In this document: piece after piece, positions 1-10,802 of the stretch
How positions within the stretch are numbered: position 1 is the first letter of the stretch
Layout of the letters: every line of letters begins with the position of its first letter
Assembly (NCBI GenBank): GCA_033558025.1
Contig: JAUCEF010000014.1
Location: forward strand, 3,844,001-3,908,000
DNA length: 64,000 nucleotides
Source: Phytophthora sp. 'mugwort'
Taxonomy: Eukaryota > Oomycota > Peronosporomycetes > Peronosporales > Peronosporaceae
Reading direction: 5' to 3'
The notes under the pieces: model-generated
Told to the model about the DNA's origin: nothing
The model's input: the letters and a program-made list of their open reading frames with translations, nothing else
Database searches by the model: none
Made by a program: the position numbers and the translations under genes

Positions 1-81
1 CAAAACTTGTTGAAGTTTCGTTACCTTTGATCACGAGATGCGACCCCCATCGTGTTCTCTGCAGAAGCTGCAAGGTATACT

Positions 82-100
82 GCTCACTTCATATTTTCCT
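82..100 (+). promoter_or_regulatory. Oomycete Inr-FPR-like core promoter
   Basis: The stretch GCTCACTTCATATTTTCCT resembles the oomycete core promoter that combines an initiator (GCTCATTYY-like) with a flanking CAWTTT-like element. It lies about 35 bp upstream of the ATG at 135, the short spacing common in RxLR effector genes. It remains recognisable although the gene behind it is broken. Confidence 0.6.
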
Positions 101-134
101 TCATTCAACACAAGTCCCGTGAAATAGCAACAAC

Positions 135-575
135 ATGCGTGTGTGCGTGCTACCTTGTGCTACTCACCGCTGCCGCCATTATCGCCGCGACCAATGACGT
201 CTCGGTAGCCGCGGACTTGGACCAAACGCATCTGTCGATGGTAACATCGGAGGAGATGATTCATTCCGTCGGAACTCCCAGCAAGTTCGCCAATAGATTT
301 CTATGAAATCACAAACGGACGATTACGAAGAGGCGGAGGATGAAGACGCCGACGATGAAGACGCGGAATACGATGAGAGGAGTTTTGAAGGCCTCGCTAC
401 CAAGCTGGAAGGACTGCTACCAACCTTTTTGAAGGTGAGCAACATGGACTTCTTACCTACTTGGCAGCACCTATAAATGCTTCCGAATATATCTTGGAAG
501 CAGAGGGAGGCTCTCTTGGCATTGCATAAGCTTTCGCCGCAGGACCGCAAGGCTGTCCTGATGCTGATTAAGTGA
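135..575 (+). pseudogene. RxLR-type secreted effector, frameshifted
   Basis: RxLR effectors are oomycete proteins secreted and delivered into plant cells. The ATG at 135 follows a core promoter, but its frame stops after about 20 codons. A hydrophobic signal-peptide core (YLVLLTAAAIIAA) reads in the next frame at roughly 150-190. That frame runs to a motif beginning R-F-L at about 295-303 and stops at 304-306, exactly where the last Arg of RxLR would be. The original frame then resumes with an acidic EER-type region (about 315-390, ending D-E-R). A probable 66-nt intron follows (435-500, GTGAGC to GGAAG), then a short helical tail ending at the TGA at 573-575. One extra base early and one missing base at the RxLR motif explain both shifts. 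The original protein would have been only about 120 residues. Assembly errors are an alternative explanation. Confidence 0.6.
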
Positions 576-2040
576 CCAGATGGTCCAATCTTTCTTACTA
601 CTTCCGTAAGGGAATACTGCGAAAGATAAAGAAAGAGTAAAAAAAAATAACGTCGCAGCCATTCTCGACACTCACTCATTCAGTCTCGATAATATTGATT
701 TGTTTGTACTTACACCATTTTATGTCCAAAATGACAAAAAAGAAAATTAATACGAAGTATAATGCCAGGTCGGCTATATGAAATGAATCGAATTTAGCGG
801 GATATTAAATCTTGAGTACATGTTGATGATGACAACGGATCTGTACCCTCCATCGCAGCCGAGTTGTGCTACAGCTGTGCTCTGCACAGGTGAAGTTTCG
901 TGCAGCTTCGATATCATACTACTTTTGCGGGATTTCTATCTGTATCTGCCCTCACAGCTTCAAATCCACGGCGCCCTCACGGCTCTGAATAAAATTCGAT
1001 GCCGCAAAAATGTGGACGATACATCGACCGGACGGGATAGGATTACTTGATTTGCAGTTTTGTCTCAACGTAATCAGTCGAAAGGGTGTCATGGCCGTCA
1101 AATCGACAAAAATGGAGGAGTCGACAGGAATCGTATTGCCCTGCCTCACCCCTAAAACCCGTTCCTGTAGGGCTTAACCCGATAGGGCCAAGCAAGACGT
1201 GACCATGCTTGGTCCTGGGTTTAAGTCTGCGTGCTTCGCATACGGATCTTAAACCACAGGTGTTGTTCGGCTTGCCAAGCAAGTGGATTTTCGCCCCTCT
1301 TGGATGGCCTATCCCTAGCGGTTGGATAAAAGGACAAACAATCAATTTGATACCGGAGGAGCTTCATTTTAATACCGGGCAAGGCGGATTTCCTACATTT
1401 GATACCGATATCCGGTGGATATATCCGTACACCAAAAAACGTGTATGTCAGCAGCTCGAATAGACAAAACCATAGACAAGTCGGTAAGAAGACATAAGTA
1501 CCAGTGTTCGAGCTCGTATTATTGTCATGCTACCTTGGGCAATAGTCGTGAGCGAAGACCGCAGGATATATTAACGAAGTGTTCGCGTACCTGCTATCAG
1601 GATCGCCGCTAGACAAGGGGCTTGACGTTTGCAATTTTTTGGTGTCTAATCTGATATCGGCGCTATTTTCGCTTGGCATAGGATATGCGTACCTCGCTAC
1701 GTCACATTTGTTTAAACATACTTTTGTATTGGAAGTCTCCCATCTTCCTGTAGTGCTGCTTGCTCAGAAAAACGGAAATTGCAGAAAAAAGTCGATTGAA
1801 GCGGAGACCAAACTGGCTAAGCTACACCTAGCCAGCCTGTCTTACGGAGAAAGGAAACAACATGCAACAAAATGAACCCATACGAAGACCTAGGCTGACG
1901 TCGAATGCGTGGACAGCTACTTACCCAATCCGCGTTGCCCACGCAGCTGCGATCACCATCGGAGTCTTACGACCGAGTCTTGATTGGCGAGAACAAGTGT
2001 CGTGTAGCACTTGCTGGAGCTTGGACTTCGTCGACGCTGT
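576..2040. other. Gene-poor stretch, possible LTR remains
   Basis: No credible gene was seen here. The first 450 bases are AT-rich flank of the effector relic. From about 1,040 to 1,340 the base composition changes and short imperfect inverted words appear (for example CTTAACCC and GGGTTTAAG), which could be part of the long terminal repeat of the gypsy relic that follows. I could not find a matching partner copy. Confidence 0.25.
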
Positions 2041-5000
2041 TCAACACGCTATCGTACTGCAACCGATTGGGCCTTTGGTACTCGGATCCTCGCAACGTAC
2101 TCGGCTACTACATTCCCCCCGCGTTAAGCTGAAGCCGTCGGATGCTGTCGACGTCGAAATTCTTCCAACAACGTAGCCCAGTGAGAAACCTTGGAGAGTC
2201 GCCTCACATTTTCCCAGGGGTTTTCTCGGAGTCTGGAAGGTCAGCCAATTTGACCAAATAGTGGACATGCCCACGGCGACGACGTTCTGTAGCAGCGCCG
2301 CGACCACGTAAATCCGATTACCTTCTTTGTCGAAAAGCACCGGTGCAGCACGGCGTACAGGTGGTCCGACAATCCGGTGCAAACCCCTAAGAAAGTTCCA
2401 GCTGATCCACTTGAAGACGTCGTGCGACCGAAGGACAGCAGGAAGTACCAGATTGTAAGCATTTGCACCGATGCGCTTAGCGATCGGAAAGGGCCCAACC
2501 ATCGAGTTAACAGCTTGTTCTTGGTCGGGTCCTTCGTGATATCGTAGACTGGGCTTCCCAAGTCTATGTTGATTAGCTTAGACCGGAACATAAACAAAGT
2601 CAGCGATCTTGAAGCTCGTGTTCACGCGGTGTAGACCATAGTAGCGCGTTTGGCGTTCTTGGGTCTTTGTCAGTTGGTCCTTCGCATAGTCAATTTCTTT
2701 CTGGCGGTCGTCAAGGAAAATGCACGAGTCCGAAGTTGCCCAAAGACGCGGTATGGGTCTGCGTCCGGTATCGACTTCCATCGGTGACTTGCCCGTGGAA
2801 TTTATTGGTCAACGAGGCATGAGCATATTCGATGCTGGTGAGCCATTCACCCCAGTCGTCTCCATAATGTGAAACAGTGCAGCGACGTGCACTTCTTCGA
2901 GAGTTCAAATTTTCGCTCACTCTGCCCATCTGCTTGAGATCTGTGTGAGACCGTCATCCGCTGCTCAACGTGAAGTGTTATCATCACGGCTTGCCAGAAC
3001 TTGCTCAGGAACTTCGGGTTTCTCTCGGATACAATTGAGCGAGGAGCACCATGGGTAACTACGACATTGTCGAAGAAACTCCGATCAACTTCCTCGGCCG
3101 TCGCAGTCTTCGCATCGGCAAGTAGCGGGCGCTCTTACTCAATCAGCACACCACCACACAAATAGCGTCATATCCGCCGGATACTGGAAGTCCCATCACG
3201 AAATCAATTGCGATATCGATCCATGTAGCTTCCGGACTAGGCAGCGGTTGCAGCAGGCCCTTTTTGCGTTCACCCGTCTTGTTCGTCATGCAGGTCTCGC
3301 GCGTCGGACATAATCTTCACCTGTAGATCGTAGTCCAGGCCGCACGAAATCCTGCCGCACTGACAAGTAGGTTCGGACTACACCAGGATGCGCTATTTCG
3401 GCTTCATCATGGTATTATATAAGAATATCCAGCAAGAATCGGTCGTCACGAGGCAGGAAGACTCGTTTGCTTCTGCCGTCACGCATCACAATCAGGCTAC
3501 CTTCCAGGCTGTAGCGACCAGGCCGACTGTCCTCCGCCTGCAACTGATCCAGAATCGCCATGCACGCTGGGTCCGCGGAATACAGCTCCTTGATTCGTGC
3601 GGCGATGGCTGGATCAGGTCCCGCCACTACCAGCGAGCTAACCAGCTCTGGGCGCGAAAGGGCATCTGCGACGACGTTTGTCCATCCCGCCCTTATGGTA
3701 AATGTCAAACGTGTACTGGATAAAGGTATCAAACAGGAGAAGCAGCTTTGGAGAATGCTGTTTCTTAATGAAAAACGACTTGCACGCGATATTGTCGATG
3801 TAGATAGCGAACTTCGCTCCGAGCAGATGCGGACGCCACTTCTCTAGACAGAACTTAAGAGCGAAGAGCTCTTTCGCATGCGCCGGACATCATTGTTCAG
3901 TGTCGCTGAGCGTTTGGCTCAAGTACGCAACCGGGTGTTCTCCGGATGAAGGGACCTGGCTCAGCACCCCATCCACCGCAAGATCGGAGGCGTCCGTTGT
4001 CACAAAGAACTGACGGTTGAAGTCGGGCAACTGAAGTACGGGGGGTTGCTGCAGCATGTCCTTCACACGCTCAAACGCAGATATTAGCAACTGACCCCAT
4101 GTCCAGCAATTCGATGACTTGAGGAGATTCGACAGTGGCGGAACGAGCTCTGCGTATGCCGGTAGAAATCGACGATAGTATCCACAAAGTCCAAGAAAGC
4201 GCTTCAGCTCGCGAAGATTGATCGGAGGTGCAATTTCTTTCATTGCCGCGGTCTTGGCTGGATCCAGAGTAATGGTTGAATTGGAAATTCGATGACCCAA
4301 AACTGTGATTGCTTCCTGATCCCAGGTGCACTTCGGGGGATTCGCGTACGGCTCCGCAGATCGTAATGCACTCAAAACCGCCGGATGTGCTCAACAAGCT
4401 CATCGAGAGACTGGGAAAACACGCGAATATTGTCCAGATGGACCACACAGAAGCTGGCAAACTGTGAGTTGCCGAAGATAGCGCATTTGGCGAGTCCAGG
4501 AGCCTGTCTTACCAGCCAGCCCCATCGACGCCACCACCCACTGAAATATTTCCAACCACATTTAGTGATATCCAGACGTCAAATCGATGCAGCTAAATAT
4601 GCGGGCGCCTTGTAGCGTATCCAGCAGACCATCAATTCGCGAAAGGGGTAGTCGCGGCACAGTCGTTTACGAATTTAAATACCGATAGTCAATAACCCAG
4701 CGTACAGGTTGCAATATATCTCCACTGCGATTGCAGTCGACCTTGCGCACACTGGTGCCCGTTGCAGGGTCCTCCTTCGGTACAGCAAAGATGCTGGAGG
4801 TCCACAGTGAGTCCGACTGTTCAATCCAACCTTTGCGCAGCAGTTCCGCCACGTACGCACTTAGTGCTGCACGCTCGACCGGAGAGTGACGAATGGTGCA
4901 CGCGCAGCTGGAACGGCACCTGGACGAAGAGCGATATCATGCTGCACCGCGCGCTCCGGAGGAATCCTATCGGGAAGTTCACCGGCAGGACGTCCTGAAA

Positions 5001-5341
5001 CTCACGCAACAGCAGACGCACCTCACCCACGGCCAGTTTGTGCTCGCTGGCTGGCGAAGTTTCCACCGTATAGACTTCCGCGTACTCGCCGCTTTTTCAG
5101 AGATGGCGAACTCTCCTCGAATGTGACCTCGTTCATTTCCGCGTTGCTCGAGGTCTTGAGAAAAGGAGGGGGCGGTAGCGCTGGGTTCGGGGGTGTGATC
5201 TGCTTATTCGACCAGTCGATGATCGGATTACACGGTTCCAGCCAAGGGCTGCTAAAATATCGTCATACTCGTACGTGATTGGCCAAAATATGATCGGCAC
5301 GCTGGAAATCACCGAATCACAGTCTACGGTCTGCTCGCAAG
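2041..5341 (-). mobile_element. Gypsy element A, pol region, degenerate
   Basis: A Ty3/gypsy polyprotein is readable on the minus strand in many frames. In coding order there is the end of a protease/linker with IIDW (about 5,230), the reverse transcriptase start (4,670-4,870), the RT end and thumb (RFLGLCGYYRRFLPAYAELV, about 4,150-4,210), RNase H (TTDASDLAVDG near 3,990; NVVADALSR near 3,660), integrase (about 2,700-3,130, with ADGQ near 2,950), and an integrase tail ending in a chromodomain-like segment (about 2,300). Catalytic residues are gone: the RT motif reads H-L-D-N instead of Y-x-D-D (about 4,431-4,442), and the integrase motif usually SDRDP reads SERNP (about 3,016-3,030). The element cannot move by itself. 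Its gag is probably the piece at 7,284-8,042, cut off by the pogo insertion. Confidence 0.8.
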
Positions 5342-5342
5342 A

Positions 5343-5373
5343 GGGTACCGCATTTCGCATGTAGAGAGCTGCA
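5343..5373 (+). repeat. Left terminal inverted repeat of pogo element
   Basis: This stretch contains CATGTAGAGAGCTGCA and matches the reverse complement of 7,250-7,280 with a few mismatches. It lies outside the transposase remnant and marks its left end. The outermost bases are eroded, so no TA duplication is visible on this side. Confidence 0.65.
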
Positions 5374-5382
5374 GCCTCGTAT

Positions 5383-5533
5383 GAGATGCACCGTTGTATT
5401 GGCCAATCAAATAGCTTGTCATACCTATTAAAAATATCTATATGTTAAGAGATGCATCTCTCCAATGGTCAATCAAAACAGCTTGTCATACTTACCTAAA
5501 CATCGCATGTTAAGAGATGCATCTCTCCAATGC
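5383..5533 (+). repeat. About 66-bp tandem repeat inside pogo end
   Basis: The word GAGATGCA recurs at 5,383, 5,449 and 5,514, followed each time by related sequence (CCAATGGTCAATCAAA, AGCTTGTCATAC and GTTAA). This makes about two and a third units. Its position just inside the left terminal inverted repeat suggests subterminal repeats of the transposon, possibly transposase binding sites. The function is inferred only from position. Confidence 0.55.
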
Positions 5534-5559
5534 CAGTCACTCTGACGCCGATGGCATTC

Positions 5560-7163
5560 TGCTTTACCATGGCGCGCGTCAAGCCGCGTCGGTGGGCAGA
5601 CCACGGCTTGGAGGCAAGGGTCGTCACCGAACCAAGCACACAACAAAAAGCGTCTCTGTAGCAAAAAAGCTAAAGATTCTGTCATTCTGAGACACGGCTC
5701 CTCTGCCCAAGATGGGGCACATAATTGCGCGCTTCTGGCACGACCTTGCTCTTGAAGTTCTACAACTCCAAGCGTACCATGATCCAGCACTGGAGAAAGG
5801 ACTCGGATAAGCTCGAGGCTGCACTTAAAGGGCGCAAAGGTAGCCATCTAAAGGTTCGTACCGTTGGATGTGGAACTTCTGTCTAAGGAGAGAGAGCTAG
5901 AAATTGTAGAGTGGGTTAATGGTTTGAGATAGGAAGGTGTGCCCGTATCACCTCAGATGTTGTCAGTTGAAGCCCAACGCATCGCTGTGGAAGCTGGAGT
6001 CACTACTTTTAAAGCGTCCGACAAGTGGATTAAAGGCTTCAGGGGTCGACACGGGCTGAGCTTGCGTGCACCGACCCGGCAAGGCCAAGTCAGCCCTGCT
6101 GATATTGACAAGGTGAAAGCAGAATTTGCAGTCGAGGTTGAAAAAAAGGCACGACAATTGGGCATCACACGCACTTTAATGCAGATCAGACAGGTTCGGA
6201 ATTTATTATTATTATTGTTATTACTTTACTCAATTATTACCTAAAATGTTTTTGGTTTTGATGAGTGCATACTATCTGTGTGTGTTTTAGTACCTGCCTA
6301 TGAGGCGAACGGTAAATGCACGTGAGCCAAAACCGTATGGGTTAAGTGCGCTAGTGCTTCGAAGGAGCGAGCAACTGTGATGCTTCTGGGAGACACGACA
6401 GGAATCAAGTACACCCCTTTGTGGTGTTCGAAAATGAAGCCATCTCAGATTACGGAGGCTGTCATAGAAAATGACGAAAACAGGTGCGGCTTCGGCGTTC
6501 GGACGTGGCCTGAAATCAGCTTAAAGACGAGACTGGACTTCAGATCGACTCGAACGGAAAAGGCACCGGTAAATCGGATGTTTGATTGTACTCATAAATT
6601 AACTAACAATATTTATTTTTCGGCTATTATTAAAACTAGGTTGGTGGAATCCGAAGCTGTCTCAAAAGATTTTAGAGTTTCATTTCCCCAATCAACCGCT
6701 CCCGGAGGAGCCTATTCTGCTCCTCTGGGATGACTTCGGTGGGCATTGGACTCCAGAGGTTGAGTCATATGCTGCGTCAATAAGGTCGTCTTGATGAAAG
6801 TTCCTCCAAATGCCACGTCGGTTTGCCAACAGGCGGATGTAGCGTGGAACTTCCCGTTCAAGTCTGGCCTGCGGAAGTGCTGGCTTGAGGACATGCCGTT
6901 AGCTTCACAAGCCACGAGAAGAAGGTGTTAAGTTCAAGTTAGAGACGCCTCGTCGTCCAAAAATGTGCAGATGGATATGCAGCACCTGAGAAGAACTAAG
7001 CGCTCAGACGATCGCGAATGGCTACAAGAAATCCTGCTTGCAGCTTCATGATGACGTTCTTGCCGCTGCGTCCCTAGTGGATGAGCTGCAACAACCTTCT
7101 CTGGTGGGGTCGACCATCGCCGATGACCAAGACTTTGATCGTATTGAGGAAGCAGCAATATAG
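5560..7163 (+). pseudogene. Pogo/CENP-B-type transposase, degenerate
   Basis: This is a DDE transposase of the pogo group. An N-terminal helix-turn-helix reads in fragments from about 5,750 (FYNSKRTMIQHWRKDSDKLEAA) through the CENP-B-type DNA-binding part at 5,939-6,185 (VSPQMLSVEAQRIA, then DKWIKGFRGRHGLSLRAPT). The catalytic domain appears at 6,700-6,900: LLLWDDFGGHWTPEVE contains one of the expected aspartates, and after a frameshift comes VLMKVPPNATSVCQQADVAW. The C-terminal tail ends DQDFDRIEEAAI at a TAG at 7,161-7,163. Several stops and frameshifts separate these blocks, so no active enzyme is made. Domain order and length fit oomycete pogo elements. Confidence 0.75.
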
Positions 7164-7249
7164 TCATAAAATTTGTCTCTACACTGCTAAATTGAAATTT
7201 TTTTTGAATATGGGTTCATACAGGATGTAATGTACTAATGAATATTGGG

Positions 7250-7280
7250 TGCAGCTCTCTACATGCGGAATACGGTACTG
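7250..7280 (-). repeat. Right terminal inverted repeat of pogo element
   Basis: TGCAGCTCTCTACATGCGG and the following bases are the inverted counterpart of 5,343-5,373. A TA dinucleotide follows at 7,281-7,282, as expected for a Tc1/mariner-type target site. Confidence 0.65.
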
Positions 7281-7283
7281 TAC

Positions 7284-8042
7284 CAGCAGTTGCTGGGCAC
7301 CGCCATCTAATCCACGAGCTGACGCGCAGTAGAAACAGAGATTGCACTCTCGACACGTATTCTTGACGATCTGGCGGCTGTCCACCGCGGACAAGTCCAT
7401 CGGAGTCGACCCATCGGCCGTGCGCGACTTAAGGCCACCTGTCGGTGAGGTTCTACTGGGTCGAACACGCTCACCCGAAAAGTGCATGCGCTTGTGGGCT
7501 TGCGCAGCGGCCAGTGTAGCACAACGCAGATAAATGACTTCCTTCTTGGTCTCAGACTTCAGACCCTCACCAAAATGGTCCACCTGATCCAACGGGTGCA
7601 TGCCGTGGATTTGTGCCATCAGGCGGCTGAAATCCTTGACGAAGTCGTCTACCGATCCGTGCTGCTTGCACTGGCGCAGCTCAGCTCTCAGTCGGAACTG
7701 CTGGTCGGGAGGCACAAGCTCCGCTGTCAAAGCTGCGTGCAGCTCGTCGAGAGTCGCGTAGGTCGCATGCTCGACCATCACTTTCGCGTGGTACCATGAC
7801 GCTGCGCCGTCGCCAAAGTTGGCAGCGAGCATAGCCACGACACTCTGACCGTTGTGGAGATTCATGAAGTCGATGCACTTTCCTTGCATGAAGAGCTTGG
7901 ATCGGAATTTGAACTCATCCACTGATTCATGTGGGCGACCGTGGTAAGTGGGCATACTCACACCCTCAATCTTGTGTACACGTTGGGGGGCAGGCGCACC
8001 CGCATATTCTGGCGCTTCTCGCAATCCGCGTCTTTGATTCAT
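7284..8042 (-). pseudogene. Gypsy gag fragment (probably element A)
   Basis: A Ty3/gypsy capsid (retrotrans_gag) protein begins at the ATG at 8,040-8,042 and reads in one open frame. The core includes MPTYHGRPHESVDEFKFR, then GDGAASWYHAKV, LRAELRQCKQHGSVDDFV and HPLDQVDHFGEGL, ending with a start of a zinc knuckle (CRECNLCFYC). The knuckle is incomplete because coding similarity ends where the pogo element begins (about 7,283). The orientation and position fit the missing 5' part of gypsy A. Capsid sequence and spacing differ from gypsy B, so this is not part of that element. Confidence 0.8.
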
Positions 8043-8737
8043 CGACGCGCTCTACTCTCCGTGTGGGGGGATGGCAGCAACATCTGCACTGCGGTCGCTA
8101 ACGATGAGTGGCTTCTCGCTGACGTCGGCCAGTACCCAGAAGCCTACAGGGGCTATGCCCAGGACCGGTCGTGCAGTGCATGTCTATCACACACTAAGTT
8201 GCAGGTCGCACAGATAGTTTGTACGGCTCGGGAAATGCATCTTCTGTTTTTTTCGTCTGTTGGTCTGGGCAATGGTTGGTACCCAATGAAATTCAAGGTC
8301 TGCAACAAACGTTACTAAAATATATTTTCAAGCTCCGCCCACTTTCTGAATGTACAGCATATGCAACAGTACTTTTTGCATACATTCAAACATAATATGC
8401 CCAATTAACCGATTTTATTTCCTATTTACTTAAGATCGACCCACTTGCACTAATCGCTCTGTCCTGTTGAACTAACGCAACGACCCTCTATCACAGAATT
8501 TACAGTATGATAAGGGAATGTTCAAGCCAGTTGAGGGGCGCGCTGTTGAACATTCCAACAGATTCAAACCAATATGAAATCAAACTGGCGACGTTCTGGT
8601 ACCTAATTTTACGCAGTCACGCGGTCGAACCACTTGCTTGCGGTTGTTGTACTGTACGGTGCAGAGGATGTGTGATATTGCACTGCCATAAAACAAAGTA
8701 GCGCGATGCACGAGGAAGCTCTGAAAATTTCAGGACT
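8043..8737. other. Between two gypsy elements; no gene seen
   Basis: This stretch lies upstream of the gag of element A and downstream of the integrase of element B on the minus strand. It should therefore contain the 5' LTR and leader of A and the 3' LTR of B. I found no confident repeat partner elsewhere in the window, so LTR limits are not given. Confidence 0.35.
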
Positions 8738-10732
8738 TTATTTCCTGTCCTGAGGCTTACTGGGGATCGTAATGATGGCAGTTTTCAAACGCCTGGAGTT
8801 CCTGAAGCAGTCCTCTGCTCGTCGATTCGAAGCGCTGGACCGTTCTCTCGCTGAGCTACGTGGCCAGTTGGACCTCCTCGTGTGCCTCCAGCGCTGTGGC
8901 CAGCCGCTCACCCGAGCCGGGTATCGATATGGCTTAAGGAAGCCTACGTAAAATACGGGGTGTGCTCGCATCTTCTTCGGAAGATTGAGCGTGTACGCAA
9001 GGCCCTTCCTTGCCACGACCTTAAAAGGTCCAACGAAGCTCGGGCGCAACTTGGTCTTAAAGACCACGACACTACATGTGTAGGTAGTTGTTTTTAGCGC
9101 TTAATAAACTTTGTCACCGACTTTAAACACTTCAATGTTGCTTCTGCCCTTTGCATCAGCCTGTTCCTTCTGAACATCTTGGATTTCAGTCATCGCATCG
9201 CGTACTTTCGTAAAACACTTAAATGCGTAGACACGAACGTGTCAACTTGTTTGCGAACTGCAGCTGGGCTGATATCAGCTAGCCCATCGGCTATCCCTCT
9301 CCCACTTAGCCAGAACTACGGAGTGGTGGCGTCAGCGGGACGCGAGGGTCTGGGAGACCTTTCACATAGAACGTGGTGAAGCCGGTCGAGGCATGCACTG
9401 CATTGTTCAATGCAAACTCAACGAGTGGGAGCGTCGAGCTCCATTGCTTGGGTCTGTCTGCACAGACGCTCCGACTACGCGATTTCACGCGTTCAGTCTG
9501 ACCAGCGGTCTGCGGATGGTCCGCTGTGGACATGTCGAGTCGAGTGCCGAGCACCTTAAAGGCCGACGTCCAAAACTTACCCGTGAAACGGGGATCCCGA
9601 TCCGAGACAATTACCTCTGGCAGACCAAAGACACCATCCATGAACAGCGTGGATGTTCCGTCTCCATCGATGGAGTCCTGTACCGCCGCTAAATGAGTCA
9701 TCTTGCTCAATCGGTCGACAAAGACCACGATACCCGTGTTGTCCGCCGCATCCCGTGGCAGGCCGAGCCCAAAGTCTATACGCATGGATTGTCGACACCC
9801 GTGGATCAGGCAAGCTGCCCAGCGGCGCAGCCGAGTGTGGCGAGGGTTTAACCAGTTGACACGTCTCACATGTGCGTACATACATACTGGCCCACTTGTA
9901 AAGCTTCGTCCACCGGTAGTGGGAGCTCACCGAGCTGTAGGTCTTTTCTCGGTCGAGATGACCGCCAAGTGGGGTATCATGTGCCTCATAGAGGATATGA
10001 TACTTGAGATCCTCTTCGTGAAGAACCATGACACGTGGGGGTCTTCTGGACCAGTACCGTAGTATAACAGGCCATTATCGAGAATGTATCGATGTAGCCT
10101 CGCGTGCAACCGCGCTGACAGCTTAATGTCTGAGTTAGCAAATTCCGCGCTTCCTAGCGCATGTAGCAGAGCTACGCAGGACACGTCACGCGCGTACGCA
10201 ACACGGATCAAGTCTGTCACAACGACACCGTCGTGACGTGAGCGATCTCATAGTCGGGCCTGCTTTATAACGCATCGGCCAAGAAATTCTGCCTGCCAGG
10301 CTTGTACGTCACCTCGAAGTTGGACTCCGCAAAGAAGGAGAGCCAACGGGCCATTCTCTAAGAGAGATGAGGCGACTGCATCGCAGTGCGTAACGACGCA
10401 TGATCAGTGTAGATCACAAATGGCTTCGATCTGAGCAGGTGAACCCTGACTTTGACGAGCGCATACTTCATCGCAAGTAGCTCTTTGTCATGAACTGGAT
10501 AATTCTTCGCAGCAGCCTTAAGCTGGCGAGATTCAAACGTGTTCAAACGTTCACGTTCTTCAGCGTATGCTTGCAACAAAGCACTGCCGATGGCAAAGTC
10601 CGAGCGTCACAGACGACACTGAAAGGACGATCGGGGTCTGGTAGGGTCAGGATCGGCGCCTGAAGGAGACTCTCCTTCATGGCTTCAAAAACCGCTTGAT
10701 GCCGGTGTCCCCAACCCCAGTCCACATTCTTC

Positions 10733-10802
10733 TTAAGGAGATTAGATAGTGACCTTGCTACCTCAGCTTAAGGAGATTAGATAGTGACCTTGCCACCTCA
10801 GC
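10733..10802 (-). repeat. 35-bp tandem duplication in gypsy B
   Basis: TTAAGGAGATTAGATAGTGA and the bases after it occur twice head to tail, at 10,733 and 10,768, differing by one base. The duplication sits between RT and RNase H coding sequence (the LSNLL segment is repeated) and is probably a replication slip after the element died. Confidence 0.75.

Larger units (their letters stand above)
5343..7282 (+). mobile_element. Pogo-like transposon with TIRs, inserted in gypsy A
   Basis: About 1.94 kb is bounded by inverted ends (5,343-5,373 and 7,250-7,280). The right end reads CGGTACTG followed by TA, consistent with a pogo CAGT terminus and a TA target. It encodes a broken CENP-B/DDE transposase on the plus strand. 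Minus-strand gypsy coding sequence lies on both sides (protease/RT below 5,341, gag above 7,284), which suggests the transposon landed inside gypsy A. Part of gypsy A (zinc knuckle to protease active site) is missing, so the insertion came with a deletion or the two flanks are different elements. Confidence 0.65.

Noticed and set aside
323..679. Minus-strand frame ending in Ser/Ala repeats over the effector relic
   Set aside because: It is the complement of the acidic GAC/GAA-rich effector region and has no independent features.
2241..2597. Extra minus-strand frames overlapping the gypsy A integrase tail
   Set aside because: Shadows of the shifted polyprotein frame; they are counted within the element.
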